NCBI GenBank assembly: GCA_014338185.1
Contig: QUBV01000009.1
Location: 1 to 64,000, forward strand
DNA length: 64,000 bases
Direction: 5' to 3'
Source of the DNA: Lysobacterales bacterium
Lineage (GTDB): Bacteria > Pseudomonadota > Gammaproteobacteria > Xanthomonadales > Rhodanobacteraceae
How positions within the stretch are numbered: the stretch's first letter is position 1; each line of letters starts with the position of its first letter. The notes below the pieces were generated by a model that saw only the letters and a list, made by a program, of their open reading frames with translations, did no database searches and was not told the origin of the DNA. Shown here one piece after another: positions 54,356-63,678 of this stretch. Both the position numbers and the translations under genes were made by a program.

Positions 54356-55747
54356 ATGCATCGTTGGCTGGCTGCACTTTTCGCGACGACCGCACCCGCG
54401 GCATGGGCGGCGGGCGCCGACCCCACGCTCGATCTGGTCGCCCATCCGCTGGGCTGGATCGTGCTCGGCCTGTTCGTGCTCGCCTACGCCGCGGTGGTTG
54501 CCGAGGAGCGCATCCACATCGCCAAGTCCAAGCCGGTGATGCTCGCGGGCGGCCTCATGTGGGGCCTGCTGGCCTGGTGGGCGATCCGCTCGGGCGGCGG
54601 CGCCGCGCCGGTGCACGCCGCGTTCGAGGAGATGTTCCTCGAATACTCCGAGATCTTCTTCTTCCTCGTGGTGGCGATGACCTACGTGACCGCGATCGGC
54701 GAGCGCGGCGTGTTCGATGCGCTGCGTGACTGGCTGGTGCGGCTCCGGCTCGGCTACCGCGCGCTGTTCTGGATCACCGGCCTGCTCGCGTTCATGACCT
54801 CGCCCGTGCTCGACAACCTCACCACCGCGCTGGTGATGTCGGCGGTGGTGCTCGCGGTCGGCGGCGACAACCGGCGCTTCGTCACCCTGGCCTGCATCAA
54901 CCTCGTGGTGGCCGCCAACGCGGGCGGTGCCTGGAGCGCATTCGGCGACATCACCACGCTCATGGTGTGGCAGGCGCAGAAGGTCGAGTTCGTGGAGTTC
55001 TTCGCGATCTTCGTGCCCGCGATCGTCAACTGGCTGGTGCCGGCCGCGTTCATGCACTTCGCGGTGCCGGTCGGCAGGCCGCCCGCCCATGCCGAGCGCA
55101 CGCGCATCAAGATCGGCGGTCTGGGCATCTGCGTGACCTTCGCGCTCACCATCGCGATCACGGTGGCCGGCCGCCAGTGGCTGGACATGCCCGCGGCATG
55201 GGGCATGCTCACCGGCCTGGCCCTGCTCAACCTCGTCGCCGCGCGCATCGAGCGCCGCGAGCTGCGCTATGCCTTCGCCAACGGCATCGAGAATCCGTCG
55301 CGCTACTCGATCTTCCGCATCATCGCCAACGCCGAATGGGACACGCTGCTGTTCTTCTACGGCGTGTTCGCCTGCGTCGGCGCGCTCGCCGCGATCGGCT
55401 ACCTCGAACTGGCCTCGCACGCGCTGTATGGCAGCTTCGGCCACACCTGGGCCAACACCGCGATCGGCCTGCTGTCGGCGGTCGTCGACAATATCCCGAT
55501 CATGTTCGCGGTGCTCAAGATGGATCCGGCGATGGACCATGGCCAATGGCTGCTGGTCACGCTCACCGCGGGCGTCGGTGGCAGCCTGCTGTCGATCGGC
55601 TCCGCCGCGGGCGTGGCGCTCATGGGCGCTTCACGCGGCGCCTACACCTTCACCGCGCACCTGCGCTGGATCGTGCCGATCGCGCTCGGCTATGCCGCGA
55701 GCATCCTCACCCACCTGTGGCTCAATGCCCGTCACTTCGGACCCTGA
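54356..55747 (+). CDS. nhaD: NhaD-type Na+/H+ antiporter
   Basis: A 463-residue inner-membrane antiporter of the NhaD family within the ion-transporter superfamily. After a cleavable-looking first segment (MHRWLAALFATTAPAAWAAG) about eleven more helices follow. Conserved features include FFFLVVAMTYVTAIGERGVF, SPVLDNLTTALVMSAV, ANAGGAWSAFGDITTLMVW and AVVDNIPIMFAVL, the paired re-entrant motifs of this fold. NhaD expels Na+ or Li+ at alkaline pH. The ATG at 54356 is preceded by GGGGGA; a longer frame upstream is rejected. The next gene, another antiporter, starts ten bases after its stop. Confidence 0.92.
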   Translation: MHRWLAALFATTAPAAWAAGADPTLDLVAHPLGWIVLGLFVLAYAAVVAEERIHIAKSKPVMLAGGLMWGLLAWWAIRSGGGAAPVHAAFEEMFLEYSEIFFFLVVAMTYVTAIGERGVFDALRDWLVRLRLGYRALFWITGLLAFMTSPVLDNLTTALVMSAVVLAVGGDNRRFVTLACINLVVAANAGGAWSAFGDITTLMVWQAQKVEFVEFFAIFVPAIVNWLVPAAFMHFAVPVGRPPAHAERTRIKIGGLGICVTFALTIAITVAGRQWLDMPAAWGMLTGLALLNLVAARIERRELRYAFANGIENPSRYSIFRIIANAEWDTLLFFYGVFACVGALAAIGYLELASHALYGSFGHTWANTAIGLLSAVVDNIPIMFAVLKMDPAMDHGQWLLVTLTAGVGGSLLSIGSAAGVALMGASRGAYTFTAHLRWIVPIALGYAASILTHLWLNARHFGP

Positions 55748-55756
55748 CCCTGCCCC

Positions 55757-56932
55757 ATGCACCACGCCGCCGACATCCTGCTCGCGCTGTTCGTGATCTT
55801 CGTCGCCGCGCAGGTCGGCGCCGAACTGGCGCAACGCCTGCGCCTGCCCGGCGTGGTCGGCGAAATCCTCGCCGGCTGCGCGATCGGCCCCTCGGCGCTG
55901 GGCTGGATCGACGCCGGCCAGCTCGCCGCAGGCACCCCGCTCGACCTGCTGGCCGAGCTCGGCGTGGTGTTCCTGCTGTTCGCGGTCGGGCTGGAAACGC
56001 GCCTGGACGACCTCAAGAAGGTCGGCCGCAGCGCACTGCTGGTGGGCGTGCTCGGCGTGCTGCTGCCGTTCGCGCTGGGCGCGTGGTGGGCGCATGGCAG
56101 CGGCCTGGACTGGGTCAAGTCGATGTTCGTGGCCGCCGCCTTCGTCGCCACCTCGGCCGGCATCACCGCGCGCGTGCTGCAGGAACTGGGCGTGCTCGAC
56201 CGCGTCGAGAGCCGCGTGATCCTCGGCGCCGCGGTCATCGACGACATCCTCGCGATGTTGCTGCTGGGCATGGTGACTTCGCTGCAGGAGGACGGCGGCA
56301 TCGACCTCGCCGGCCTTGCGCTGGTGCTGCTGCAGGCGCTGGGCTTCGTCGCGATCATCGGCTGGGTCGGCACGCGCGTGATGCGCAAGCGCGGCGACTG
56401 GCTCGATCGCCCGATCAACCCGTTGTCGCCGCTCACGATCGCACTGGCGATCTGCCTCGGGCTGGCGTGGCTGTCGACCGGGTTCGGGCTCGCCGCGATC
56501 ATCGGCGCCTTCCTCGCCGGCATGATCGCCTCGGAAATCCCGCGCCGCGACGAGCTGGAACACCAGATGCAGCCGCTGCTCGCACTGCTCGCGCCGTTCT
56601 TCTTCGTGCTCACCGGCGCCAAGATCGACCTTGTGGTGTTCACGAGCCGCGATGCGCTGTGGATGCTCGCGATCGCCACGCTCATCGCGATCAGCACCAA
56701 GTTCCTCGGCGGCGCGCTGGGCGCGCTGTCGCTCGGCCGCCGCGGCGCCGCGATCGTCGGCGTGGGCATGGTGCCGCGCGGCGAAGTCGGCGTGGTCATC
56801 GCCAGCCTCGGCCTCGCCGCGGGCGTGTTCTCCAACGAGCTCTACGCCGTCATCGTCGCGATGTCCCTGCTCACCGCGATCGTGACGCCACCGGTGCTCG
56901 CGCTGCTGCTGCGCCCGACACGCGTGGAGTAG
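55757..56932 (+). CDS. CPA2-family cation/H+ antiporter (KefB/NapA-like)
   Basis: A 391-residue membrane protein with about twelve helices and the CPA2 signature. The early helix has LPGVVGEILAGCAIGPSALG, and the ion-binding Asp pair is in AAVIDDILAMLL (about residues 150-160). AGMIASEIPRRDELEHQMQPL is typical of the KefB/NapA branch. It lacks the C-terminal RCK/TrkA nucleotide-binding domain of full KefB, so it is a short exchanger, likely for Na+ or K+. It follows nhaD by nine bases and almost certainly shares its transcript. A small 6-bp hairpin lies between its stop and the convergent CDF gene. Confidence 0.9.
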   Translation: MHHAADILLALFVIFVAAQVGAELAQRLRLPGVVGEILAGCAIGPSALGWIDAGQLAAGTPLDLLAELGVVFLLFAVGLETRLDDLKKVGRSALLVGVLGVLLPFALGAWWAHGSGLDWVKSMFVAAAFVATSAGITARVLQELGVLDRVESRVILGAAVIDDILAMLLLGMVTSLQEDGGIDLAGLALVLLQALGFVAIIGWVGTRVMRKRGDWLDRPINPLSPLTIALAICLGLAWLSTGFGLAAIIGAFLAGMIASEIPRRDELEHQMQPLLALLAPFFFVLTGAKIDLVVFTSRDALWMLAIATLIAISTKFLGGALGALSLGRRGAAIVGVGMVPRGEVGVVIASLGLAAGVFSNELYAVIVAMSLLTAIVTPPVLALLLRPTRVE

Positions 56933-56936
56933 TCGT

Positions 56937-56953
56937 CCACCGCGCACCGGTGG
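56937..56953. other. Small hairpin between convergent transporter genes
   Basis: CCACCG and CGGTGG with a five-base loop, four bases after the CPA2 gene. It is weak, without a T run, but well placed to end both transcripts. Confidence 0.3.
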
Positions 56954-57001
56954 CGGCGCACTGGTGGGCGGGTGCAGCGGGCGCGGGGCGGTGTGGCGCG
57001 G

Positions 57002-57910
57002 CTAGTCGGCGATGTCGGGTTCGAAGAACGACCAGCGGATCTGGCCGAAGCGCGCCTTCATGTCGCGCTCGACCGCGTTGATCGCGGCGACCAGGCCGTC
57101 GGCGCTGCCATCGCACTGCATGCGCACCTTGACCGCCACCATCACGTCGGGCCCGAGCTGCAGCGTGACCACGCGAAACACCTGCGCGATCTCGCTGCGC
57201 CCGGCAAGGAACGCCTTGAGATCGCGCCGCAGTTCGGGGTCGGCGCTCTGCCCGATGAGCAAGGCCTTGACCTCGATCGCGATGAAAATCGCGACCAGCA
57301 CCAGCAGCACGCCGATCGCGAGCGTGCCGCCGGCGTCGTACAGTGGATTGCCCGTGGCCGCGGTCAGGCTGACCGCGATGAGCGCGAACACGAGGCCGCA
57401 CAGCGCGGCGAAATCCTCGCCGAACACCACGATGAGCTCGCTCTGGCGACTTTCGCGGAACCAGCGCCACAGGCTCTTGTCACCGCGCGCCTTGTTGACC
57501 TCGCGCAGGCAGCCCCACATCGACAGGCTCTCGGCCACCACGCCGAAGGCGAGCACGCCGATCGCGAGCCAGGGCCAGCGCAGCGGCTCGGGATGCGACA
57601 GCTTGTGCAGGCCCTCCCAGATCGAGAACGCGCCGCCGACCGAGAACAGCAGCAGCGCGACGAGGAACGACCAGAAGTAGATCGCCTTGCCCTCGCCCAG
57701 CGGATGCTCTTCCGACGGCGCGCGCTTGGCGCTGCGGATGCCCAGCAACAGCAGCACCTGGTTGGCGCAGTCGGCGAGCGAATGCACGGCCTCGGCGAAC
57801 ATCGCGCCCGAACCCGTGACCACGGCCGCGCCGGCCTTGGCCAGGAAGATCGCGAAGTTGGCGCCGAGCGCGTAGAAGATCGTCTTGACGGAATCGGCTT
57901 GGGTCGACAT
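57002..57910 (-). CDS. Cation diffusion facilitator family metal exporter
   Basis: A 302-residue CDF with six helices and a C-terminal cytosolic domain. The metal site of helix two is in EAVHSLADCANQ, and helix five has GEDFAALCGLVFA, where Glu replaces the first of the usual His/Asp pair. The C-terminal domain ends with RWSFFEPDIAD. Members exchange Zn2+, Fe2+, Mn2+ or Co2+ for H+. The variation at helix five (EDFAA) occurs in a subgroup whose metal is not well known. The ATG at 57910 lacks a good ribosome site; a TTG nine codons upstream is possible. Confidence 0.9.
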   Translation of the reverse strand: MSTQADSVKTIFYALGANFAIFLAKAGAAVVTGSGAMFAEAVHSLADCANQVLLLLGIRSAKRAPSEEHPLGEGKAIYFWSFLVALLLFSVGGAFSIWEGLHKLSHPEPLRWPWLAIGVLAFGVVAESLSMWGCLREVNKARGDKSLWRWFRESRQSELIVVFGEDFAALCGLVFALIAVSLTAATGNPLYDAGGTLAIGVLLVLVAIFIAIEVKALLIGQSADPELRRDLKAFLAGRSEIAQVFRVVTLQLGPDVMVAVKVRMQCDGSADGLVAAINAVERDMKARFGQIRWSFFEPDIAD

Positions 57911-58089
57911 GAGGCAGGCGGCAGTGGTGGGAAGCAAGTTGCGGGAACGGCTGGATTACCCGTTGGGGTACGTGTTCAACGATCGGCGTTCATGGCGGCG
58001 CCCGCGCAGTCGGTGGTCTCGCGCGTGCGTCGCGGGCGCCGGTCGCGCTGCCGCGCCGCGGACAGCCACGCACCGGCTTCGTGCCCGAC

Positions 58090-58118
58090 CGTTTGCGGCC
58101 GGGCCCCGCGAGCAAACG
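58090..58118 (-). other. Inverted repeat after the MmcQ-like gene
   Basis: CGTTTGC and GCAAACG, separated by 15 GC-rich bases, lie 12 bases after the MmcQ-like stop. A terminator or a binding site is possible. The surrounding gap 57911-58129 has no gene that I can support. Confidence 0.3.
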
Positions 58119-58129
58119 CTCGTGGGCGA

Positions 58130-58483
58130 TCAGGACGCATCGAGCGCATCCTGGGTCTTTCGCGGCAGGCTCGCGCGCACGAGTTCGTAGGAGCCGCGCA
58201 CCCAGCCGGCCAGGTCGGCGGTCGCAAACCGCTCCGGCTCGGTGACGCTGATCCAGAACATGCTGCCGGTGTAGGGCGCGGGCATCATGCCCGGCTGCGT
58301 GCTCATGGTCGCGTATTGCTCGGGCTCGACCTTGAACGACAGACGGCCGCGGTCGGGTCCGAGCGTGCACAGCACCGCGAACATCTTGCCCGCCACGCTC
58401 CACACCAGGTCCACTTCCCACTTCATCGCCCGCGTCGCGCCTGGCCAGCGCGCGCACAGGTCGTCGAGATCGGCATCGCGCAT
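58130..58483 (-). CDS. MmcQ/YjbR family DNA-binding-like protein
   Basis: A 117-residue protein of the MmcQ/YjbR family, a CyaY-like double-wing fold. Conserved parts are ATRAMKWEVDLVWSVAGKMFAV, RLSFKVEPEQY and the final VRGSYELVRASLPRKTQ. The biochemical role is unknown despite the DNA-binding name. The start is uncertain: ATG 58483 lacks a spaced ribosome site, while a GTG at 58504 follows GGGGGAGA too closely. It is leftward and divergent from the GNAT gene at 58635. Confidence 0.85.
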   Translation of the reverse strand: MRDADLDDLCARWPGATRAMKWEVDLVWSVAGKMFAVLCTLGPDRGRLSFKVEPEQYATMSTQPGMMPAPYTGSMFWISVTEPERFATADLAGWVRGSYELVRASLPRKTQDALDAS

Positions 58484-58634
58484 TCCGGTCTGTTCAGCGG
58501 CCACGTCTCCCCCTGCCCGTCGGTCACGCGCCGCGCCAACCCGCGGCCCGCCAACCTCGCCATTATGACCGATGCGCGACGCCAGCGACGCGCCGTGGCA
58601 TGCTCGCGGGCCCGTCTGGTCGCAGTTGACGTCC

Positions 58635-59201
58635 ATGCCGACGCCGCCCGCCCGTCCGCAGCGCCTGCCACACGCCCCCACGCGCGGGCGGGCACTGCGC
58701 ACGCGCGACGGCGCCTGCTACCGCGTGCGCGCGATCCACCCGCAGGACGTGCCCGCGCTGCAGCGCGCGTTCCAGCGCCTGAGTCCCGAGCAGGTGCGCC
58801 AGCGCACCTTCCACCGCATGAATGAGCTGTCGATCGAGGCGGCCACGCGCTTCGCCACGGTCGACCCCGCACTGGGCGCGGCCTACGTGGTGGTGGATGC
58901 CGCCGGCGAGATCCGCGGCGAGGCCCGCTTCTTCCACGACCCGGTCGGCGGCGGCGCCGAGTTCGCGGTGATCACGGACCCGGCGCTGTCCGGCCGCGGG
59001 CTCGGCCGCGCGCTCATGCGCCGGCTGGTGGACGAAGCCCGGCGCCGCGGCCTGAGTCACCTGTGGGGCACGGTACTCGCGCAGAACACGCAGATGCTGG
59101 AGTTTTCGCGGCGGCTCGGTGCCACGCGTGAAGCCTGCCTCGACGAGCCGGGCGTGGTGCGCGTGCGCCTGGACCTGTCACGCCGCCTGCGCCGGCACTG
59201 A
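58635..59201 (+). CDS. GNAT-family N-acetyltransferase
   Basis: A 188-residue acetyltransferase that resembles the GNAT domain attached to acyl-CoA synthetase-like Pat proteins: QRLSPEQVRQRTFHRMNELS near the start, FAVITDPALSGRGLGRALMRRL acetyl-CoA loop around residues 115-136, and a C-terminal LGTVLAQN-like helix (LWGTVLAQNTQMLEFSRRLG). Pat enzymes acetylate lysines on metabolic enzymes; a stand-alone form may do the same, but this is not certain. A start 21 codons earlier (58572) is possible. Its last 24 bases overlap the 3' end of the convergent RND pump gene. Confidence 0.85.
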   Translation: MPTPPARPQRLPHAPTRGRALRTRDGACYRVRAIHPQDVPALQRAFQRLSPEQVRQRTFHRMNELSIEAATRFATVDPALGAAYVVVDAAGEIRGEARFFHDPVGGGAEFAVITDPALSGRGLGRALMRRLVDEARRRGLSHLWGTVLAQNTQMLEFSRRLGATREACLDEPGVVRVRLDLSRRLRRH

Positions 59202-62200
59202 GCCGCTCCGGTGCCGCAGGCGTTGCTGCAGGCGCTCGAAGTACAGGTAGATCACCGGCGTGATGTACAGCGTGAGCAGCTGCGAGGTGACGAGGCCGCC
59301 GACCACGGCCAGGCCGAGCGGTCGGCGCGCTTCCGCACCCGCGCCCACGCCGAGTGCGATCGGCAGAGTGCCCATGAGCGCCGCGAACGTGGTCATCATG
59401 ATCGGACGGAAGCGCACCACGCTCGCATCGACGATCGCGCGCGCAGCCGGCACACCCTCGCGCTGCCGGTCGAGCGCGAAGTCGATCATCATGATCGCGT
59501 TCTTCTTGACGATGCCGATGAGCATGATCAGCCCGACCGCGCCGTACAGGTCGAGCTCGCGCCCGAACAGCATGAGCGTGAGCAAGGCGCCGAACACCGC
59601 AGTGGGCAGGCCCGACAGGATCGTGAGCGGGTGGATGAAGCTCTCGTAGAGGATGCCCAGCACGAGATAGATCACGAACACCGCCAGCAGCAACAGCATG
59701 CCCATGCCCGCAACCGAATCCTGGAATGACTGCGCGGTGCCCTGCAGCGAAGCGCTCATGGTGTCGGGCAGCTTGAGCTCGGCCACCACCCGATCGATCG
59801 TGGCGACCGCATCGCTCAGCGCCACGCCTGGCGCCAGATCGAACGAGACCGTGGTCGCTGGCACCTGCCCGAGGTGGTTGATGGTCGCGGCGCCCACCGA
59901 CTTCCCGGTGCGCGTCACCGCCGACAGCGGCACCAGTTGCGCCGACGGCGGCGCGGAGGCGTTGCCGTCCGGCGGCAGCGTCGGGCTCAGATGGATCGAG
60001 GACAGCACGTCCGGATCGGCCTGCCGCGCGGGATCGATGCGCATGAGCACCCAGAACTGGTCCGAGTCGGTGTAGATCGTCGACACCTGGGCCGGCCCGA
60101 AGGCGTAGTACAGCGCGTTCTCGATCGCCTGCGGCGTCACGCCGTAGGCTGCCGCCGCGTCGCGGTCGATCGTCACGTCCAGCTGCGGGTTGGCGATGAG
60201 CATGTCGCTGCTCACGTCGAGGAAGCCGCGCTCGCGCGCCAATGCCTCGACCACTCTGGGCGTCCACTCGAACAGCTGGCGCGTGTCGGTATCCTGCAAC
60301 GCGAACTGGTACACGTTGTTGGTCGGCCGGCCGCCGATGCGGATCAGCGGCAGGTTCTGTGGAAACGCCTGCAGGCCCGCGATGCCCTGCAGCTTGGGAC
60401 GCAGGCCCTGCACCACCGCATCCGCGCCCAGCCGTTCGCCCATCGGTTTGAGGTTGACGATGAGGCGGCCGCGGTTGAGCGTGCCGCCGCCATAGCCGGC
60501 GCCCACGAACGCCATCACGAAGGCGACGTTGGGATCGGCGCGGATGATGTCGATCGCGGCGCGCTGCTTCTCCAGCATCGCCTCGAAGCCGATGTCCTGC
60601 GCGCCTTCCACCGACACGAAGATCTGCCCGGTGTCGTCGTTGGGCAGGAAGCCCTTGGGCACCTGCACGATGAGCACGCCGGTGGCGAGCACCAGCGCGA
60701 GGAACAGGCCGAGCACGATGCGCGCATGCCGCACGCACGCCTCCAGCGTGACGCGGTAGCCGTGCTGCACGCGCTCGTAGGCGCGCTCGCTCCACTGGTA
60801 CAGCCGGCCATGGCGGACCGATTGCGGCGCCTTGAGCCAGCGGCTGCACAGCATCGGCGTGAGCGTGAGCGACACCAGCCCCGACACCAGCACCGCCGCG
60901 ACGATCGTCACCGCGAACTCGCGCAGCAGGCGCCCGATGATGCCGCCCATGAACACCACGGGGATGAACACCGCGGCCAGCGACAGGGTCATCGACACGA
61001 TCGTGAAACCGACCTCGCGCGCACCGTCCAACGTCGCGCGCAAGCGGTCCTTGCCCATTTCCATGTGGCGGGCGATGTTCTCGAGCATCACGATCGCATC
61101 GTCCACCACGAACCCGACCGCGAGCGTGAGCGCCATCAGCGACAGGTTGTCGATCGAAAAGCCGAACGCATACATCACCGCGAAGGTGCCCACGATCGAC
61201 ATCGGCAGCGCCAGTGACGGGATCACGGTGGCCGACAGGTTGCGCAGGAACAGGAAGATCACCAGCACCACCAGCGCCAGCGCGAGCATGAGGCTGAACT
61301 TCACCTCGTCGACCGACTCGCGGATGCTCTGCGAACGGTCGTAGATCACCTCCAGCTTGGCGCCAGCCGGCAGCGTGCGCTGGAACGCCGGCAGCAATGC
61401 GCGGATGTCGTCGACCACCGCGATCGTGTTGGCGCCGGGCTGCTTCTGCACCGCGAGCACGATGCCGCGTTCGCCGTTGAGCAGCGCACCGCCCTTGTCG
61501 TTCTGCACGCCATCGTAGACGTTGGCGACATCCTTGAGCCGCACCGGTGCGCCATCGCGATAGCTCACGATGAGCTCGCCGAAGGCGGCCGCGTCATGGA
61601 TCTGGCCGTCCACCATCACGTTGTAGATGCGGTCGGGCCCGTACAGCGTGCCGGTGGGCAGGTTGACGTTGCCGCGCCCGACCGCGCCGGCCACCGCATC
61701 GATGCCCAGCCCGCGCGCGGCCAGTGCGTGCGGATCCAGGTCGATGCGCACCGCGTACTTCTGCGAGCCCCATACGTTGACCTGGGCCACGCCAGCAACC
61801 ATCGAGATGCGCTGCGCGAGCGTGTTCTCGGCGTACTCGTTGAGCGCGGACAGGCGCAGCGTGGTCGAGGTGAAGGCGATGAAGAAGATCGGCGAATCGG
61901 CCGGGTTGACCTTGCGCAGCGTCGGTGGCGAGGTCATCTGCGGCGGCAACTGGCGCAGCGCCGAGGAAATCGCCGCCTGCACATCCTGCGCGGCCGCGTC
62001 GATGTCGCGGTCGAGCGCGAACTGCAGCGTGATGTTGGTGGAGCCGAGCGAGCTCTGCGAGGTCATCGAGTCGATCGCGGGGATCGTCGAGAACTGCTTC
62101 TCCAGCGGCGTCGCCACCGCCGCGGCCATGGTCTCGGGCGAGGCGCCCGGCAGGCTCGCATTGACCGAGATCGTGGGAAAATCCACATTGGGCAGCGAGG

Positions 62201-62303
62201 CCACCGGCAAGGCGCGATAGCCGACGATGCCGAACACGAGGATGCCGACCATCACCAGCGTGGTCATGACCGGGCGGCGCACGAACAGCGCCGAGATGTT
62301 CAC
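59178..62303 (-). CDS. RND-family efflux transporter, MdtB/MdtC-like
   Basis: A 1041-residue inner-membrane RND pump of the HAE1 class. It has twelve helices and two large periplasmic loops. The N-terminus MNISALFVRRPVMTTLVMVG and PGASPETMAAAVATPLEKQF are family hallmarks. The proton-relay acidic pair is in LAVGFVVDDAIVMLENI. The sequence is closest in type to MdtB/MdtC multidrug pumps, which use the sodium-independent proton gradient. Its ATG overlaps the stop of the adaptor gene by four bases. No outer-membrane channel gene is in the window, so it must borrow a TolC-like protein. Substrates are not known from sequence. Confidence 0.93.
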   Translation of the reverse strand: MNISALFVRRPVMTTLVMVGILVFGIVGYRALPVASLPNVDFPTISVNASLPGASPETMAAAVATPLEKQFSTIPAIDSMTSQSSLGSTNITLQFALDRDIDAAAQDVQAAISSALRQLPPQMTSPPTLRKVNPADSPIFFIAFTSTTLRLSALNEYAENTLAQRISMVAGVAQVNVWGSQKYAVRIDLDPHALAARGLGIDAVAGAVGRGNVNLPTGTLYGPDRIYNVMVDGQIHDAAAFGELIVSYRDGAPVRLKDVANVYDGVQNDKGGALLNGERGIVLAVQKQPGANTIAVVDDIRALLPAFQRTLPAGAKLEVIYDRSQSIRESVDEVKFSLMLALALVVLVIFLFLRNLSATVIPSLALPMSIVGTFAVMYAFGFSIDNLSLMALTLAVGFVVDDAIVMLENIARHMEMGKDRLRATLDGAREVGFTIVSMTLSLAAVFIPVVFMGGIIGRLLREFAVTIVAAVLVSGLVSLTLTPMLCSRWLKAPQSVRHGRLYQWSERAYERVQHGYRVTLEACVRHARIVLGLFLALVLATGVLIVQVPKGFLPNDDTGQIFVSVEGAQDIGFEAMLEKQRAAIDIIRADPNVAFVMAFVGAGYGGGTLNRGRLIVNLKPMGERLGADAVVQGLRPKLQGIAGLQAFPQNLPLIRIGGRPTNNVYQFALQDTDTRQLFEWTPRVVEALARERGFLDVSSDMLIANPQLDVTIDRDAAAAYGVTPQAIENALYYAFGPAQVSTIYTDSDQFWVLMRIDPARQADPDVLSSIHLSPTLPPDGNASAPPSAQLVPLSAVTRTGKSVGAATINHLGQVPATTVSFDLAPGVALSDAVATIDRVVAELKLPDTMSASLQGTAQSFQDSVAGMGMLLLLAVFVIYLVLGILYESFIHPLTILSGLPTAVFGALLTLMLFGRELDLYGAVGLIMLIGIVKKNAIMMIDFALDRQREGVPAARAIVDASVVRFRPIMMTTFAALMGTLPIALGVGAGAEARRPLGLAVVGGLVTSQLLTLYITPVIYLYFERLQQRLRHRSGSVPAQAA

Positions 62304-63424
62304 GGCGCGCCGTCCGTCGTGGCCGCCGGCGCGGTCTCCTCGAAGCGCAGCGCGCTGCCGTCGTGCACGCGCGACTGGCCGTCGAGCACCACGAGGTCGC
62401 CGGCCGCGACACCGCTGTCGATGACCGCGAGCCCGGCCTGCACGCGCGCCACGCTGACCGCGCGCATCTGCGCGCGGCGGTCATCCTGCACGCGGTACAC
62501 GTAGCTGCCCTGCGGACCGTTCTGCACGGCCTTGTCGGGCAGCACCACCGCATGGGCATCGTGGCCGAGCGTGAGCTCGACACTGACCAACTGGCCCGGC
62601 CACAGCGCGTGGCCGTCGTTGGCGAACTCGCCACGCAGGCGGATCGTGCCGGTGGCACTGTCGACCGTGTTGTCGACGAAGGCGAGGCGGCCTTGCAGCG
62701 GCTGCGCCACGCCGATCACGTTCGCGCGCACCGCCAGCGGCCCGGCCTGCTGCGCCGCGAGCACGCGCCCGACATGGCTGCCCGGCAGGGCGAAGTTCAC
62801 GTAGATCGGCTCGATCTGGTTGATCACCACCAGCGCGTTGGCGTCATTGGCCTTGACCAGGTTGCCCGGACGGATCTGGATGCGGCCAAGCCGGCCGCTG
62901 ATGGGGGCTCGGATCCGGGTGTAGTCCAGGCTGAGGCGCGCGGCCTCGACATTGGCCTCGTCCAGCTTCACCGCCGCCTGCGCCACGCCCAGGTTGGTGC
63001 GGTACTGCTCCATCTGGTCGGCCGACACGTAGCCCTTGGCGGCCACGTCGCGATAGCGCTCGACCTGCGAGCGCGCCTGCTCCAGCGTCGCCCGGTCCTT
63101 GGCCAGCGCCGCCTCGGCCTGCTGCAGCGCCGCCTGCGCGGGCCGCGGATCGATGCGGAACATGAGCTGGCCGGCCTGCACGTCGGCACCGTCCTGCACG
63201 AGCGATTCGAGCAGCTGGCCCTCCACCAGCGACTTGACCGCCACCGCATTGATCGCCTCGACCGTACCCGGTGCGGCGACCACGATCGGCATGTCGCGCG
63301 CGACCGCGCGCGTGACCGTGACCGGCACCGCCATGGCCGCGGGCGGCGGCGCCTGGCGCGAACATCCCGCCAGTACCCACCCCGCGATCACCACGCCGCA
63401 CAGCCACGCGTGTCTGGACTGCAT
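62300..63424 (-). CDS. RND efflux periplasmic adaptor lipoprotein
   Basis: A 374-residue membrane fusion protein that links the RND pump to an outer-membrane channel. The signal ends in the lipobox LAGC (Cys21), so it is lipid-anchored in the inner membrane. A lipoyl-like half-motif (VEGQLLESLVQDGADVQAGQLMF), a helical hairpin (about 100-160, RATLEQARSQVERY), the second lipoyl half (RIRAPISGRLG) and beta-barrel domains follow in normal MdtA order. It is the first gene of the pump operon, starting at 63424 with AGGA upstream. The 254-base gap to mfd has no regulator gene. Confidence 0.93.
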   Translation of the reverse strand: MQSRHAWLCGVVIAGWVLAGCSRQAPPPAAMAVPVTVTRAVARDMPIVVAAPGTVEAINAVAVKSLVEGQLLESLVQDGADVQAGQLMFRIDPRPAQAALQQAEAALAKDRATLEQARSQVERYRDVAAKGYVSADQMEQYRTNLGVAQAAVKLDEANVEAARLSLDYTRIRAPISGRLGRIQIRPGNLVKANDANALVVINQIEPIYVNFALPGSHVGRVLAAQQAGPLAVRANVIGVAQPLQGRLAFVDNTVDSATGTIRLRGEFANDGHALWPGQLVSVELTLGHDAHAVVLPDKAVQNGPQGSYVYRVQDDRRAQMRAVSVARVQAGLAVIDSGVAAGDLVVLDGQSRVHDGSALRFEETAPAATTDGAP

Positions 63425-63618
63425 GTCCTGTCCACTCCCCGCTCATCACATCCGGCGTCATTTTCGCCGATCCAGCCGACGGCTTCGGGATGACGGGCGT
63501 AAATGTGCGGTAAAGCCGGCCGCGGCCGCGGTGCGCCCTTGCATCAGGTTGTCCCGGCATCGTGCGGCACTGGTCGCACGCGTCATGTCACGTACGGGGC
63601 CATCCCACGTGCGGCTGC

Positions 63619-63624
63619 TAGAAT
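63619..63624 (+). promoter_or_regulatory. Possible mfd -10 box
   Basis: TAGAAT, about 55 bases before the mfd ATG. The -35 region is not convincing. The rest of 63425-63678 holds a GTCATCCCG-like fragment near 63465-63490 that is not palindromic enough to call a repeat. Confidence 0.4.
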
Positions 63625-63678
63625 GCGCGGTTTCCACGCGCCCACCTGCCGCGCCGGTCCGCGTGCGGCAACCGTCCG

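Noticed and set aside
52469..55546. Open frame of about 1025 codons on the minus strand across three genes
   Set aside because: It spans GH18, the acyltransferase and nhaD in the wrong frames and has no family-like sequence.
57937..57990. Promoter TTGAAC...TAATCC for the CDF gene
   Set aside because: Spacer of only 15 bases and a poor -10; not strong enough to annotate.
63465..63491. Possible extra copy of the palindromic repeat upstream of the RND operon
   Set aside because: It shares a GTCATCCCG-like end, but the arms do not pair as in the intact repeat.
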